A stretch of DNA of 64,000 nt from positions 372,001 through 436,000 of the forward strand of contig CAWDLN010000001.1 of the NCBI GenBank assembly GCA_963803115.1, read 5' to 3'. Positions 8,858 to 17,775 of this stretch are shown here, piece by piece. The notes beneath the pieces were generated by a model. That model made no database searches, was not told where the DNA came from, and saw nothing but the letters and a program-made list of their open reading frames with translations. Source of the stretch: DATBGZ01 sp963803115 (GTDB lineage Bacteria > Actinomycetota > Actinomycetes > Mycobacteriales > Micromonosporaceae). Both the position numbers and the translations under genes were made by a program. Each line of letters opens with the position of its first letter. The first letter of the stretch is position 1.

Positions 8858-11131
8858 ATGGCCCGCAAGCCCCCGGTCGACGACGTGGGCGACCATGACC
8901 TGGCGGTCTCGGCCCCGAAGTCGAGTGCGGCGGGCCTCCCGAGTGTGGTCGCGGGGCTTGCCGCCGGCGTGCACCAAATGGGCATCCGTCGTAGTGCCTT
9001 GACCCTGCTCCGGGTCAACCAGGTCGACGGCTTCGACTGTCCGGGCTGTGCCTGGCCCGAACCGGCGGCGGGGCACCGTGCTCACGCCGAGTTCTGCGAG
9101 AACGGCGCGAAGGCGGTGGCCGAGGAGGCGACACTGCGGCGGATCACCCGCGAGTTCTTCGCGAAGCACTCCATCGAGGAACTCGCACAGCGCTCCAACC
9201 ATTGGCTCGGCCAGCAGGGCCGGCTAACCGAGCCGATGGTACGGCGGAGAGATGCCGCGCATTACACGCCGATCGCGTGGGAGGAGGCGTTTGCGCTCGT
9301 CGCCGACCGGCTTCGCCGTCTGAGCTCACCCGACGAGGCCATCTTCTATACCTCCGGCCGAACCTCCAATGAGGCGGCGTTCCTGTGGCAACTGCTCGCC
9401 CGGGCGTACGGCACGAACAACTTGCCCGACTGCTCCAACATGTGCCACGAGTCGTCAGGTCTCGCGCTGACGCAAACGATCGGAGTCGGCAAGGGCAGCG
9501 TGACCCTCGAGGACATCCACGCCGCCAAACTGCTCGTGGTCGTGGGCCAGAATCCGGGCACCAACCACCCGCGCATGCTCAGCGCCCTCGAAACGGCAAA
9601 GCGCGATGGTGCCGTGATCGTGGCGGTGAATCCGTTGCCAGAGGCGGGACTGCTGAAGTTCCGCAACCCGCAGCGGATGCGCGGCATGGTCGGCGGCGGT
9701 ACCGATCTGGCCGACCACTACCTCCAGATCCGCGTCGGCGGCGACCTGGCCCTGTTCCAGGCGATCGGCTCGCTGCTTATGTCGTGGGGCGCCGTCGACC
9801 GCACGTTCGTCGACACCTACACCGAGGGCTACGGCGAATACGAGTCCGCAGTGTCCACACTGGACTGGACCGCGGTGGAGTCCGCAACCGGCCTGTCCCG
9901 GTCGCTCATAGAATCGACGGCGCGACTCTTCGCCGAATCGCCCGCCACCATCGTCTGCTGGGCGATGGGCCTCACGCAGCAACGCAATTCCGTGGCCACG
10001 ATTCGCGAGATCGTCAACGTGCAGCTACTGCGCGGCATGATCGGCCGTCGCGGGGCCGGACTATGCCCCGTGCGTGGACACTCCAATGTGCAGGGTGATC
10101 GGACGATGGGGATCGTCGAACGGCCACCGGTCTGGGCACCCGCGCTGGGATCGCTGCTGGGCTTCACGGTGCCCACCGCATCCGGCCATGACACGGTCGA
10201 CGCGATCCGTGCGATGCGGGACGGCCGGGCGTCGGTCTTTCTGGGATTTGGCGGCAACTTCGCCGCCGCCACGCCGGACACACCGGTGACCGAGGCCGCG
10301 CTGAAGGGCTGCGGCCTGACCGTGCACATCTCGACGAAACTGAACCGCTCGCATGTCGTGCCCGGAACCGAGTCGCTGATGCTGCCCTGCTTGGGCCGCA
10401 CGGAGATCGACCGGCAGGGATCCGGCGACCAGTTCGTCACCGTCGAGGATTCGATGTCCTCGGTGCATGCGTCCCGCGGTCGCCTCGAACCCGCGTCGCC
10501 GTGGTTGTTGAGTGAGGTCTCCATCGTGGCCCGCCTGGGCCGGGCACTCCTCGGAGGGTCGTTGCCCTGGACCGAGTTCGAGGCGGACTATCGCGCGATC
10601 CGGGAGCGGATCGCGGCCGTCGTACCGGGATTTGACGATTACGAGGTACGGGTGCGTCGGCCCGGTGGCTTCACGCTGCCGCATGGCCCCCGCGACGGGC
10701 TGACGTTCCCGACCCCGTCTGGGAAGGCCCGCCTGACGGTCAGTCCGCTCACCGTGATCGGCGTTCCACCGGGGCGGCTACTTCTGCAGTCCGTGCGGAG
10801 CCACGACCAATACAACACTACGATCTACGGCCTTGACGACCGGTATCGCGGAGTCCACGGTGGACGGAGGGTGGTATTCGTCCACGCCGACGACCTTGCC
10901 GCCCTCGGCATCGCCGATGCAACGATGGTGGACATCGTCTCGGAGTGGATCGATGGGTCGGAGCGAACGGCACGGTCCTTCCGGGTGGTGGCCTACCCAA
11001 CAGCCCGGGGTTGTGCGGCCACCTACTTCCCCGAGGCGAACGTGCTGGTGCCGCTCGACTCGACCGCCGAGGGCTCGCAGACGCCGACGTCCAAGCAGAT
11101 CATCGTCCGCCTCGAGGTGGCGTCGATGTAA
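8858..11131 (+). CDS. FdhF/YdeP-family molybdopterin oxidoreductase
   Basis: A 757-residue enzyme of the YdeP branch of bis-MGD oxidoreductases. CPGCAWPEP at about 61-69 supplies the two N-terminal cysteines typical of this branch; the full four-cysteine 4Fe-4S motif of formate dehydrogenases is absent. Further motifs are YTSGRTSNEAAF, NMCHESSG, VVGQNPGTNHPRM, CPVRGHSNVQGDRTMG and a C-terminal molydopterin-dinucleotide-binding domain (SVRSHDQYNTTIYG). In E. coli YdeP is linked to acid resistance; the substrate is not established. It needs molybdenum cofactor with a guanylate group, which fits the convergent mobA and the other Moco genes in the window. The ATG start is 31 bases after the MFS gene. 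Confidence 0.9.
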   Translation: MARKPPVDDVGDHDLAVSAPKSSAAGLPSVVAGLAAGVHQMGIRRSALTLLRVNQVDGFDCPGCAWPEPAAGHRAHAEFCENGAKAVAEEATLRRITREFFAKHSIEELAQRSNHWLGQQGRLTEPMVRRRDAAHYTPIAWEEAFALVADRLRRLSSPDEAIFYTSGRTSNEAAFLWQLLARAYGTNNLPDCSNMCHESSGLALTQTIGVGKGSVTLEDIHAAKLLVVVGQNPGTNHPRMLSALETAKRDGAVIVAVNPLPEAGLLKFRNPQRMRGMVGGGTDLADHYLQIRVGGDLALFQAIGSLLMSWGAVDRTFVDTYTEGYGEYESAVSTLDWTAVESATGLSRSLIESTARLFAESPATIVCWAMGLTQQRNSVATIREIVNVQLLRGMIGRRGAGLCPVRGHSNVQGDRTMGIVERPPVWAPALGSLLGFTVPTASGHDTVDAIRAMRDGRASVFLGFGGNFAAATPDTPVTEAALKGCGLTVHISTKLNRSHVVPGTESLMLPCLGRTEIDRQGSGDQFVTVEDSMSSVHASRGRLEPASPWLLSEVSIVARLGRALLGGSLPWTEFEADYRAIRERIAAVVPGFDDYEVRVRRPGGFTLPHGPRDGLTFPTPSGKARLTVSPLTVIGVPPGRLLLQSVRSHDQYNTTIYGLDDRYRGVHGGRRVVFVHADDLAALGIADATMVDIVSEWIDGSERTARSFRVVAYPTARGCAATYFPEANVLVPLDSTAEGSQTPTSKQIIVRLEVASM

Positions 11132-11140
11132 GCAGGGACG

Positions 11141-11169
11141 CCCTCCTCTCGCATTCTTGATAAGGAGGG
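11141..11169. terminator. Stem-loop between convergent genes
   Basis: CCCTCCT at 11141-11147 pairs with AGGAGGG at 11163-11169 around a 15-base loop. It lies between the oxidoreductase stop (11131) and the DUF6457 stop (11179), where a two-way terminator is expected. There is no long T run. A direct repeat AGGGACGCC also flanks it. Confidence 0.4.
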
Positions 11170-11178
11170 ACGCCGTTC

Positions 11179-11415
11179 TTACTCGGGCGGCGGTGCGGGC
11201 GGAAGAAGGCCACGGATGGTGGCGTCCGCCTCGGCGAGGGTGGCGCCCCGACCGACGGCCACCCCGGCGAGGTACGTCGTGAGCGGCGCCGCGGGCCGGG
11301 CCACACCATGTGCCGAGTCTCGGGCGAGATCGAGCACCACGTCGCGGTCTACGCTGTCCGGTGGCAGTCCCAATGCGGCGCAGATCTGGGCCGTCCACTC
11401 ATCCAGGGTCGCCAT
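11179..11415 (-). CDS. DUF6457-family small protein
   Basis: A 78-residue protein beginning MATLDEWTAQICAALGL, with DLARDSAHGVARPAAPLTTY and a proline-rich acidic end. This small helical family is common in Actinobacteria and usually sits directly after mobA. Here the mobA stop lies 17 bases inside it (11399-11415), so the two are probably co-translated. No enzyme motif is visible. A helper role in molybdenum cofactor handling is suggested by position only. The ATG at 11415 gives the family's usual N-terminus. Confidence 0.75.
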   Translation of the reverse strand: MATLDEWTAQICAALGLPPDSVDRDVVLDLARDSAHGVARPAAPLTTYLAGVAVGRGATLAEADATIRGLLPPAPPPE

Positions 11416-12004
11416 CGGCCATCTCCTCGGCTTGTCGAACGTCGTCGTCAGTGTCGCAGTCAAACCACGGTGGCGGCCCAGCTGGCTCGGCCACCGCCAC
11501 TCGCTCGACGACTGCCCGGTCGACGAGATCCCGCATGGCACGTCCGGCCGGATCGCCGAGATCGGACAGCCGCCGAACGAGAGCGTCGCGGCGCCATACC
11601 GCACACAGCCACTGGGGGCGGCCGGTGTCGTCCAGGAGAACGGCCACCTCGGCCGGGCCGGACAGTCGAGCCCGGAGTCCGCTAAGGACATCCGTGGTGA
11701 CAAACGGTAGATCACTTGCGAGCACGGCGATCTCGTGCACGCTGTCCGTGAGTAGGTGCACCCCGGCGGCGAGGCCGGCCACCGGCCCGGCCCCGGGCGG
11801 GTCCTCGATGGTCAGGGACACGCCCGACGGCAGCAGCGGTGTCAGCTCGAGTGGACCGACGACGATCCGTGGCCGCGCGTCGGCGGCGGCGTCGAGTACC
11901 CGATTAAGTAGAGGGATACCGCCGACGGCCAGGGCCGGCTTGGCGGCGCCGCCCATGCGTTTGGCGGCGCCGCCAGCCAGTACCACCGCGGCGAACTCGG
12001 ACAT
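11399..12004 (-). CDS. mobA: Molybdenum cofactor guanylyltransferase (MobA-like)
   Basis: A 201-residue nucleotidyltransferase. The N-terminal VVLAGGAAKRMGGAAKPAL is the GTP-binding signature (L-A-G-G-x4-M-G-x-x-K), and LASDLPFVT carries the metal-binding aspartate. It attaches GMP to molybdopterin to form the guanine-dinucleotide cofactor that YdeP/FdhF-type enzymes need, which matches the convergent oxidoreductase. A GTG at 12007 lies directly before the chosen ATG at 12004; either could be used. The gene overlaps the DUF6457 gene downstream. The lysine of the signature is preceded by two alanines where many homologues have GD, but it is in place. Confidence 0.85.
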   Translation of the reverse strand: MSEFAAVVLAGGAAKRMGGAAKPALAVGGIPLLNRVLDAAADARPRIVVGPLELTPLLPSGVSLTIEDPPGAGPVAGLAAGVHLLTDSVHEIAVLASDLPFVTTDVLSGLRARLSGPAEVAVLLDDTGRPQWLCAVWRRDALVRRLSDLGDPAGRAMRDLVDRAVVERVAVAEPAGPPPWFDCDTDDDVRQAEEMADGDPG

Positions 12005-12043
12005 CACGGCCAGTATCCGTAGCTGTGGGCTTGCGGTGGTCCC

Positions 12044-12628
12044 CTACCCCTCGGATGTTGACGTCGGTGTCGGCGTTGGACCCTGGGTCGGCCGCAGCAC
12101 CGCGCACGCGGCCATGGCGGCGGCGACGGTCGGGTCAGCCGTATTGAGTTGGTTCAGCGGCGTGGTGGCCGGGACGCCGTGGTCGGCCAGGCAGTTGCGG
12201 TATGCCCGCTGCTGGGAGCCGTCGTTCCCGGTCGGACCCGCGGTCGGACGAAGCGACGCGCAGGCCTGCTGCGCGGCTTCCCAGGTGGCCTGGTCCACGC
12301 CGGCTGGCGCTTGCGTACCGAAGAAGCCGCCGCCGAAGCCGCCGGCCCCGGGCCCGAAGCTGCTCCGCGGCCCGGGGCTCCCGCTCGGCCGAGGTGACCC
12401 CGACGGCCGAGCGTCACGCGACGGTCGGGCGCTACCCGAAGGTCCGCCTCCGGTCGGCACGTTCACGCCGTGACTCGAAAGGCAACTCAGGTACGCCTGA
12501 ATGCCAGACCCCTGATCGGCCGCTGGCGCCGCCGGCGTCGACGAACCGCAGGCGATCATGGCGGCGACGGCGGCGACCCCGACCCCGATCCCGCCGAGAC
12601 GCGCCGCAATCCGTACCGGCACCGCCAC
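12044..12628 (-). CDS. Putative lipoprotein with Gly/Ser/Pro-rich linker
   Basis: From GTG 12628, preceded by GGAGG seven bases away, this gives 194 residues. It starts with a basic, then hydrophobic, segment ending in AAMIACGSS, a lipobox with Cys at about residue 30. After it come two similar Cys-containing segments of the type YLSCLSSHG and YRNCLADHG, each followed by a later cysteine (QQACASLRP, AACAVLRPT). They are separated by a low-complexity SGSPRPSGSPGP/GAGGFGGG linker. The repeated Cys pattern suggests two small disulfide-linked modules outside the membrane. It is divergent from the membrane-fusion-protein gene across 191 bases, so it may belong to the same efflux unit. Function unknown. 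Confidence 0.7.
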   Translation of the reverse strand: MAVPVRIAARLGGIGVGVAAVAAMIACGSSTPAAPAADQGSGIQAYLSCLSSHGVNVPTGGGPSGSARPSRDARPSGSPRPSGSPGPRSSFGPGAGGFGGGFFGTQAPAGVDQATWEAAQQACASLRPTAGPTGNDGSQQRAYRNCLADHGVPATTPLNQLNTADPTVAAAMAACAVLRPTQGPTPTPTSTSEG

Positions 12629-12819
12629 GTGCTCGCCTCCTCGACCTGGGCCGCGACGCGGCCCCGCGCACACATGGAAGCCGCCCTGGCTCGGCGTTAC
12701 ATCCCCGTCCGCTCGGAGTTCGCTGGGTCTGCTCGAGACGCGTGTGGCCCGAGTGCTTCGAGGTGGCTCCCAGGAAACTCCGACGCAATGACCAGAACAT
12801 CCGACGAGACTGCGCCGCC

Positions 12820-13968
12820 ATGAGGATTGCGCGGCGCGGTGCACGGTGGACCGGTGGTGCGCTCGCCGCGCTCGCCCTCGCCGCGCTGCTGGTCGTAGTG
12901 AACCGAGGCGGGACCAGGCCGATCGCGGCGACCACCACGACGGTGCGGCGGGGCACGGTCTCAGTTGTGGTCTCGGCTGCGGGTACGGTTCAGTCTTCGC
13001 AGACGAGCGGGCTCGGTTTCGCGCTCGCGGGAACCCTCACCGAGGTCAACGTCCGAGCCGGCGACATGGTGAGCTCCGGCCGAGTGCTCGCGCGCATCGA
13101 CCCAACGGATGCCCAGGCTGTGGTCGACTCGGCCGCGGGGCGGGTGGACGACGCGCAGCAGGCGGTGACCAAAGCGGCCGCGACAGCCGCACTCCCCCCA
13201 TGCCCGACGGCGACCCCGACGCCAACCCACGTGGCGAACCCATCCGCGAGTCCGCAGCCCACCGCTTCGCCGTCGCCCGCAGCTACCCAGGCGCGCACGC
13301 AGACCGGGGCGGCCTCACCGACCTGCACCACGCCCGGCCGTGGGTCGACGTCGGACCAACTGCTCGCGGCCCAGCAGCAGCTAAACAACGCCAAGCTCGC
13401 GCTGACCCAGGCGAACGCCCGGCTCGCCGGAACCGTGATCACCGCCCCGAGCGCGGGCCGTGTGGTCTCCATCAGCGGCACGGTCGGACAACGGGTCGCC
13501 GGTGGAACCGCATTTGTGGTGCTCGGAGACGTCTCCGTCCTCACTGTGGTCGCCCAGTTCACCGAGGCGGACGTCAGCCAGCTCGCGATCGGGCAACCGG
13601 CGGAGGTAACGCTGCCGGACCAGCGAGACCCGCTGGCGGGCACCGTGTCCCAGATCGATCCGGCCGGCACCGTTTCAGCTCGTCTGGTGCGCTACGGCGT
13701 GGTCATCGTGCTCAACCCGACACCAGCGGGGCTCCTGCTCGGCCAGTCAGCCGCAGTACGGGTGACGACGGAATCCGCGGACAACGTGCTCTACCTGGCC
13801 TCCGCCGCGGTTGTCGGCGTGAACCACGGCGCCGGTCAGGTCACGGTCCGGGTCGATGGCCACGACGAGGCGCGGACCGTCCGGATAGGGCTGCGTTCCG
13901 ACCAGTACACAGAGATCCAGGTCGGGCTGGCCGAGGGGGATGTCGTGGTCCTCGCGGGCAGCGCATAG
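12820..13968 (+). CDS. Membrane-fusion protein (HlyD/MacA-like), first copy
   Basis: A 382-residue protein with one N-terminal membrane segment (about 13-28). A biotinyl-lipoyl-like hairpin half follows (VVVSAAGTVQSS, RAGDMVSSGRVLARIDPTD), then a coiled-coil region interrupted by a Pro/Thr/Ser-rich insert, and the second half (GTVITAPSAGRVVSISGTVGQRV). Beta-barrel and membrane-proximal domains (VLTVVAQFTEADVSQL, GLAEGDVVVLAGSA) complete it. It would link a MacB-type ABC transporter to the cell exterior. The ATG at 12820 directly precedes the basic residues and helix. It precedes the two-component genes, while a second copy follows them, which is an unusual duplication within one cluster. Confidence 0.8.
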   Translation: MRIARRGARWTGGALAALALAALLVVVNRGGTRPIAATTTTVRRGTVSVVVSAAGTVQSSQTSGLGFALAGTLTEVNVRAGDMVSSGRVLARIDPTDAQAVVDSAAGRVDDAQQAVTKAAATAALPPCPTATPTPTHVANPSASPQPTASPSPAATQARTQTGAASPTCTTPGRGSTSDQLLAAQQQLNNAKLALTQANARLAGTVITAPSAGRVVSISGTVGQRVAGGTAFVVLGDVSVLTVVAQFTEADVSQLAIGQPAEVTLPDQRDPLAGTVSQIDPAGTVSARLVRYGVVIVLNPTPAGLLLGQSAAVRVTTESADNVLYLASAAVVGVNHGAGQVTVRVDGHDEARTVRIGLRSDQYTEIQVGLAEGDVVVLAGSA

Positions 13969-14055
13969 CGTACTTGCACCGTGCTCACAGCCAGTTCTGA
14001 GGTTCGATGGGCAAACTTCGAGCCGCTACCGAGGATGGAGAACCTGGAGGGGCGC

Positions 14056-14787
14056 GTGCGTGAGCCAACTGAGAGACCACAGCGAGCCGGCCGGGTGCTC
14101 GTTGTTGACGACGAACCACACATCTGCGCCCTGCTCTCGGCCACGCTCCGGTTGACCGGGTTCGACGTTCGAGTGGCCACCGGTGGGCACGAGGCTCTCG
14201 TCGCCGCAGCGGAGTACCAGCCGGATCTGGTTCTCCTCGACGTCATGCTTCCGGATCTCGACGGGTTCCAGGTCGCTCAGCGCCTGCGCGCCTCTGGCGT
14301 TCCCGTGCCGGTGCTCTTTCTGACCGCGCGCGACACGGTCGAGGACCGGATCTCCGGCCTGACCGTCGGCGGCGACGACTACGTGACGAAGCCTTTCAGC
14401 TTGGAGGAGGTCGTGCTGCGCATCCGGGCCATCCTGCGGCGCTTCCGAGGCGAGGTGGGCCTGGCCGATGACGGCGTGCTGCGCTACGCCGACCTGGAGC
14501 TCGACGAGGACGCGCACGAGGTGCGACGCGCCGGAAAGCTGGTCGAGCTCTCACCAACCGAGTTCAACCTGCTGCGGTACCTGCTCACCAACGCGGGTCG
14601 CGTCGTGAGCAAGGCCCAGATCCTGGACCGGGTTTGGAGCTACGACTTCGGCGGCGATGGTCGCATCGTTGAGTCCTACGTTTACTATCTGCGGCGAAAG
14701 ATCGACCGTTGGAGCCCGCCGCTGATCCATACGGTGCGCGGCGTGGGGTACGCACTCCGGCTGCCCCGGGCCGGCGAAGCGGCATGA
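14056..14787 (+). CDS. OmpR/PhoB-family response regulator
   Basis: About 243 residues. The receiver domain begins RVLVVDDEPHICALL, has the phosphoacceptor in LVLLDVMLPDLDG and the switch lysine in DDYVTKPFS. The winged-helix DNA-binding domain includes LSPTEFNLLRYLL, GRVVSKAQILDRVW and HTVRGVGYALR. The GTG at 14056 was chosen because GGAGGGG (14046-14052) precedes it; the in-frame ATG at 14035 lacks a spaced ribosome site. It overlaps the kinase gene by four bases. The pair very likely controls the surrounding efflux genes. Confidence 0.88.
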   Translation: MREPTERPQRAGRVLVVDDEPHICALLSATLRLTGFDVRVATGGHEALVAAAEYQPDLVLLDVMLPDLDGFQVAQRLRASGVPVPVLFLTARDTVEDRISGLTVGGDDYVTKPFSLEEVVLRIRAILRRFRGEVGLADDGVLRYADLELDEDAHEVRRAGKLVELSPTEFNLLRYLLTNAGRVVSKAQILDRVWSYDFGGDGRIVESYVYYLRRKIDRWSPPLIHTVRGVGYALRLPRAGEAA

Positions 14788-16382
14788 TCGGAAGGCGGCG
14801 AGCGAGAATGGCCGCCGCACACAAGGCCGTGCGGCCATGGCGGGAACGGACGCTGCGCAGCCGCCTCGTGGTCGCGATCGCGGCACTGGTGGCCGTCGGC
14901 CTGTTGGTCACCGACCTGAGCGGCATGCTGCTATTGCGGCGTTACCTCCTCGATCGTGTCGACGATCAAGTGAGCGCCGCGGTGCGACGAAGCGCGCGGG
15001 TGAGCCTGCCGGCCCAGTTCCCTGATCCGAGTTTCCGTCGGATACCCCAGCTCGGCCCGAGCACGGTCATCCTGTACTACGACAACAACGGTCACGCAGA
15101 GCTCGGCCCGACGAGCGCCACGCCAGCACCCAATCTGGGCTCCTTCGCTGGCCTCAAGGCCGAGGCCGAACAAGGACCGTTCACTGTGGACACTGCGAGC
15201 GGCGAATGGCGGGTCCAGGTCGCCGCGCTTGAGGACGGTACCGGCTTTGCCGTGGTCGGACTTTCGCTCAACGAGGTCGGCGCGACCCAGGACAAGCTCC
15301 TCGCCATCAACGCCGGTGTGGCCCTGCTCGTCCTGGTTGGCATCGGCATAGTGGCGGCGTCCGTGGTCCGGCTTGAGCTACGTCCGCTGACCAACATGGA
15401 GCACACCGCGGCGGAGATCGCGGGCGGCAGCCTGTCCCGCCGGGTCGAGAACGCCGATCCGCACACGGAGGTGGGTCGACTCGGCACCGCGCTGAACATG
15501 ATGCTCGTCCAGATCGAGACCGCTATGGCTGAGCGGACCGCCACCGAGCACCGGCTGCGCACATTCCTGGCGGACGCGGCGCACGAACTGCGCACCCCGC
15601 TGACGTCCATCCAGGGCTTCGCGGAGCTTTTTCGCCGAGGCGGGATTCAGCGTGGTCCCGATCTCGACGAGGCGATGAACGCGATTGAGTCCGAGGTCGG
15701 GCGGATGCGACTCCTCGTCAATGACCTGCTGTTGCTCGCGCGTTTGGACGAGGAACGGTCGTTCGAGCGCCGGCCGGTCGACCTGCTCGAGGTCGCGGCC
15801 GACACCGTCCGGGATGCTCATGTCCGGGTACCGACGCGCTTTGTGATGCTGGGGCCGCTCGACGACGGCGACGAGACCTTCGACCCGGTGACGGTCGCCG
15901 GCGATGAGGCACGGTTGCGCCAGGTCGCCACGAACCTCGTCGCCAACGCTCTTCAGCACACGCCGGACGACGCTGAGGTGGTCGTGCGCGTCGGACGGGC
16001 GACCGTCGACGGCGCGGCCGATCGAGAACCGGCCGCGGCCACCGGGCACGATCTGGCATCCCACGAGGCGGTGGCGGTGATCGAGGTGGCCGACACCGGA
16101 CCCGGTCTGGTCCGCAACGACGCACGGCGGGTCTTCGAGCGGCTCTACCGGGCCGAGTCGAGCCGATCGCGGCGCCACGGCGGTGCCGGGTTGGGACTGT
16201 CCATTGTGGCCTCGATCGTGAACGCGCACGGTGGGCGGTGCGAGCTGTGGACCGAGCCCGGCGAGGGAGCCCGGTTCCGGGTGCTCCTGCCGGCCACCGC
16301 GACGACCTGCGACCCGCACGTGCTCCTGGATGGCGACGCGCCCAGGATGGTTCCGGCCGACTCCGAGCCGGCTTTGAGCTAG
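14784..16382 (+). CDS. Sensor histidine kinase
   Basis: A 532-residue membrane kinase. A first helix lies at about 30-50, an extracytoplasmic sensor region of about 130 residues follows, and a second helix (ALLVLVGIGIVAASVV) is near 175-195. HAMP follows, then the HisKA H-box FLADAAHELRTPL with the phospho-histidine near 265. HATPase motifs are present (NLVANALQHTP N-box, VADTGPGL, GGAGLGLSIV). The ATG overlaps the regulator stop (ATGA at 14784-14787), marking it as the cognate partner. The signal is unknown; the nearby efflux genes suggest a cell-envelope or drug stress. Confidence 0.88.
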   Translation: MIGRRRARMAAAHKAVRPWRERTLRSRLVVAIAALVAVGLLVTDLSGMLLLRRYLLDRVDDQVSAAVRRSARVSLPAQFPDPSFRRIPQLGPSTVILYYDNNGHAELGPTSATPAPNLGSFAGLKAEAEQGPFTVDTASGEWRVQVAALEDGTGFAVVGLSLNEVGATQDKLLAINAGVALLVLVGIGIVAASVVRLELRPLTNMEHTAAEIAGGSLSRRVENADPHTEVGRLGTALNMMLVQIETAMAERTATEHRLRTFLADAAHELRTPLTSIQGFAELFRRGGIQRGPDLDEAMNAIESEVGRMRLLVNDLLLLARLDEERSFERRPVDLLEVAADTVRDAHVRVPTRFVMLGPLDDGDETFDPVTVAGDEARLRQVATNLVANALQHTPDDAEVVVRVGRATVDGAADREPAAATGHDLASHEAVAVIEVADTGPGLVRNDARRVFERLYRAESSRSRRHGGAGLGLSIVASIVNAHGGRCELWTEPGEGARFRVLLPATATTCDPHVLLDGDAPRMVPADSEPALS

Positions 16383-16422
16383 CGTTCGGCCCCCTCCCAG
16401 CGCCGAGCCCCAGCATTCCGGC

Positions 16423-17775
16423 ATGCTCTCGCGCAAGCGGCGGCCGACACTGCGATCGCCGCGTCCTGGTGGGTCCATCTCGCGTGCGTTGGCCTCCCCG
16501 GTCTCCGCCGTGCGTTCGGCTGGATCCGGGCTGCGCTCAAGTGCATCGGCGCTGCGGTCAAGGCTGCCGGCGCTCCGTTCGACCGCGACGCTCAACACCG
16601 CCCTCGGCATCATCGCGGTGCTCGGCGCGGTCGTGGCCTATTACCTCGTGGTCGGCACGGACCAGGCCAGCGCGACGCCCTCGACGACGCGGACAGTGGC
16701 GGTCACCCAAGGGGTGGTGACGGCCACCGTTTCGGCGACAGGCTCGGTGCAGAGCGCGGCCACGGCTGCGGCCGACTTCACGACCAGCGGAACCGTTGTG
16801 TCGATCGCGGTCCATGTCGGTGACACCGTCGCGAAGGGTCAAGAACTCGCCCGGGTCGACCCGGCACCATCCCAGGCGAGCGTCGATACCGCCACGGCGA
16901 ACCTGACCGCGGCCAAGGCCAGCCTGACCCGGGCACAGAACGGAGGCGATGACGCGACGATCGCGGCCGCCCGGGCCCAGGTGACCACCGAAAACGCCGA
17001 CCTCGCCGCGGCGAAGCGGGCGCTGGCGGGCACCATCCTGACCGCGCCGATGGCAGGCACGGTCACGGCGATCACGGGGAGCGTCGGCGGATCATCCGGG
17101 GGTTCCGGATCGTCGACTGGGTCCTCCGGCGGCGGCGCTGCGGGCGCCGGCTCGAGTACGAGCTCGGGGTCTGGGTTCATCCAGCTTGCCGATCTCACCC
17201 AGATGCAGGTGGCGGCGAACTTCGCCGAATCGGACGCGACGAAGCTCAAGACCGCGCAGCCGGCCCAGGTGACGTGGGCGGCCCTGACCGACGCGACCGC
17301 CAACGGAACGGTCGCCACCATCGCGCCAACCGCCACCACGGCCAACAACGTCAACTCGTACGCCGTCGTGGTGTCGCTCCAGAACCTTCCGTCTGGTGTC
17401 CGAATTGGACAGACGGTCACCGTCAGCGTGACCACCGGTGAGGCCGCCGCTGCCATCCGGGTGCCAACGGCCGCCGTGCGAACGGTTGGAAACCGCCACG
17501 TCGTGACTGTGATCACCGGTGGTCAGAGCGAGGTCCGCGAGGTCCAGGTCGGCGTCGAAGGCGACACGTTCGTGGAGATCATGTCAGGACTCGAGGTCGG
17601 GGAGCAGGTCGCGCTGGTCATCACGTCGACAACGACGAATACCAACGGCGGCCCAGGCGGATTCGTCCCAGGCGGGGGATTCGGTGGTGGCGGGCTCGGC
17701 GGTGGCGGTGGAGCCGGGGGCGGCGGTGGAGCCGGTGGCGGCCGCAGCGCTGGCCAGACCGGAGGCACCCCGTGA
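16423..17775 (+). CDS. Membrane-fusion protein (MacA-like), second copy, Gly-rich tail
   Basis: A 450-residue protein. A basic N-terminus with repeated Ser-Ala-Leu-Arg stretches leads into a helix (LGIIAVLGAVVAYYLVV, about 63-79). Then come the HlyD halves: VTATVSATGSVQ and HVGDTVAKGQELARVDPA, a short coiled coil (ATANLTAAKASLTRAQ), and GTILTAPMAGTVTAI. A Gly/Ser insert follows, then the beta-barrel (LTQMQVAANFAESDATKL). It ends in a run of GGGG/GGAGGGGG repeats. The stop overlaps the ABC ATPase start (GTGA). It should be the adaptor of the MacB-type transporter encoded next. It differs from the first copy in linker and tail, so the two are not a recent duplication. Confidence 0.82.
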   Translation: MLSRKRRPTLRSPRPGGSISRALASPVSAVRSAGSGLRSSASALRSRLPALRSTATLNTALGIIAVLGAVVAYYLVVGTDQASATPSTTRTVAVTQGVVTATVSATGSVQSAATAAADFTTSGTVVSIAVHVGDTVAKGQELARVDPAPSQASVDTATANLTAAKASLTRAQNGGDDATIAAARAQVTTENADLAAAKRALAGTILTAPMAGTVTAITGSVGGSSGGSGSSTGSSGGGAAGAGSSTSSGSGFIQLADLTQMQVAANFAESDATKLKTAQPAQVTWAALTDATANGTVATIAPTATTANNVNSYAVVVSLQNLPSGVRIGQTVTVSVTTGEAAAAIRVPTAAVRTVGNRHVVTVITGGQSEVREVQVGVEGDTFVEIMSGLEVGEQVALVITSTTTNTNGGPGGFVPGGGFGGGGLGGGGGAGGGGGAGGGRSAGQTGGTP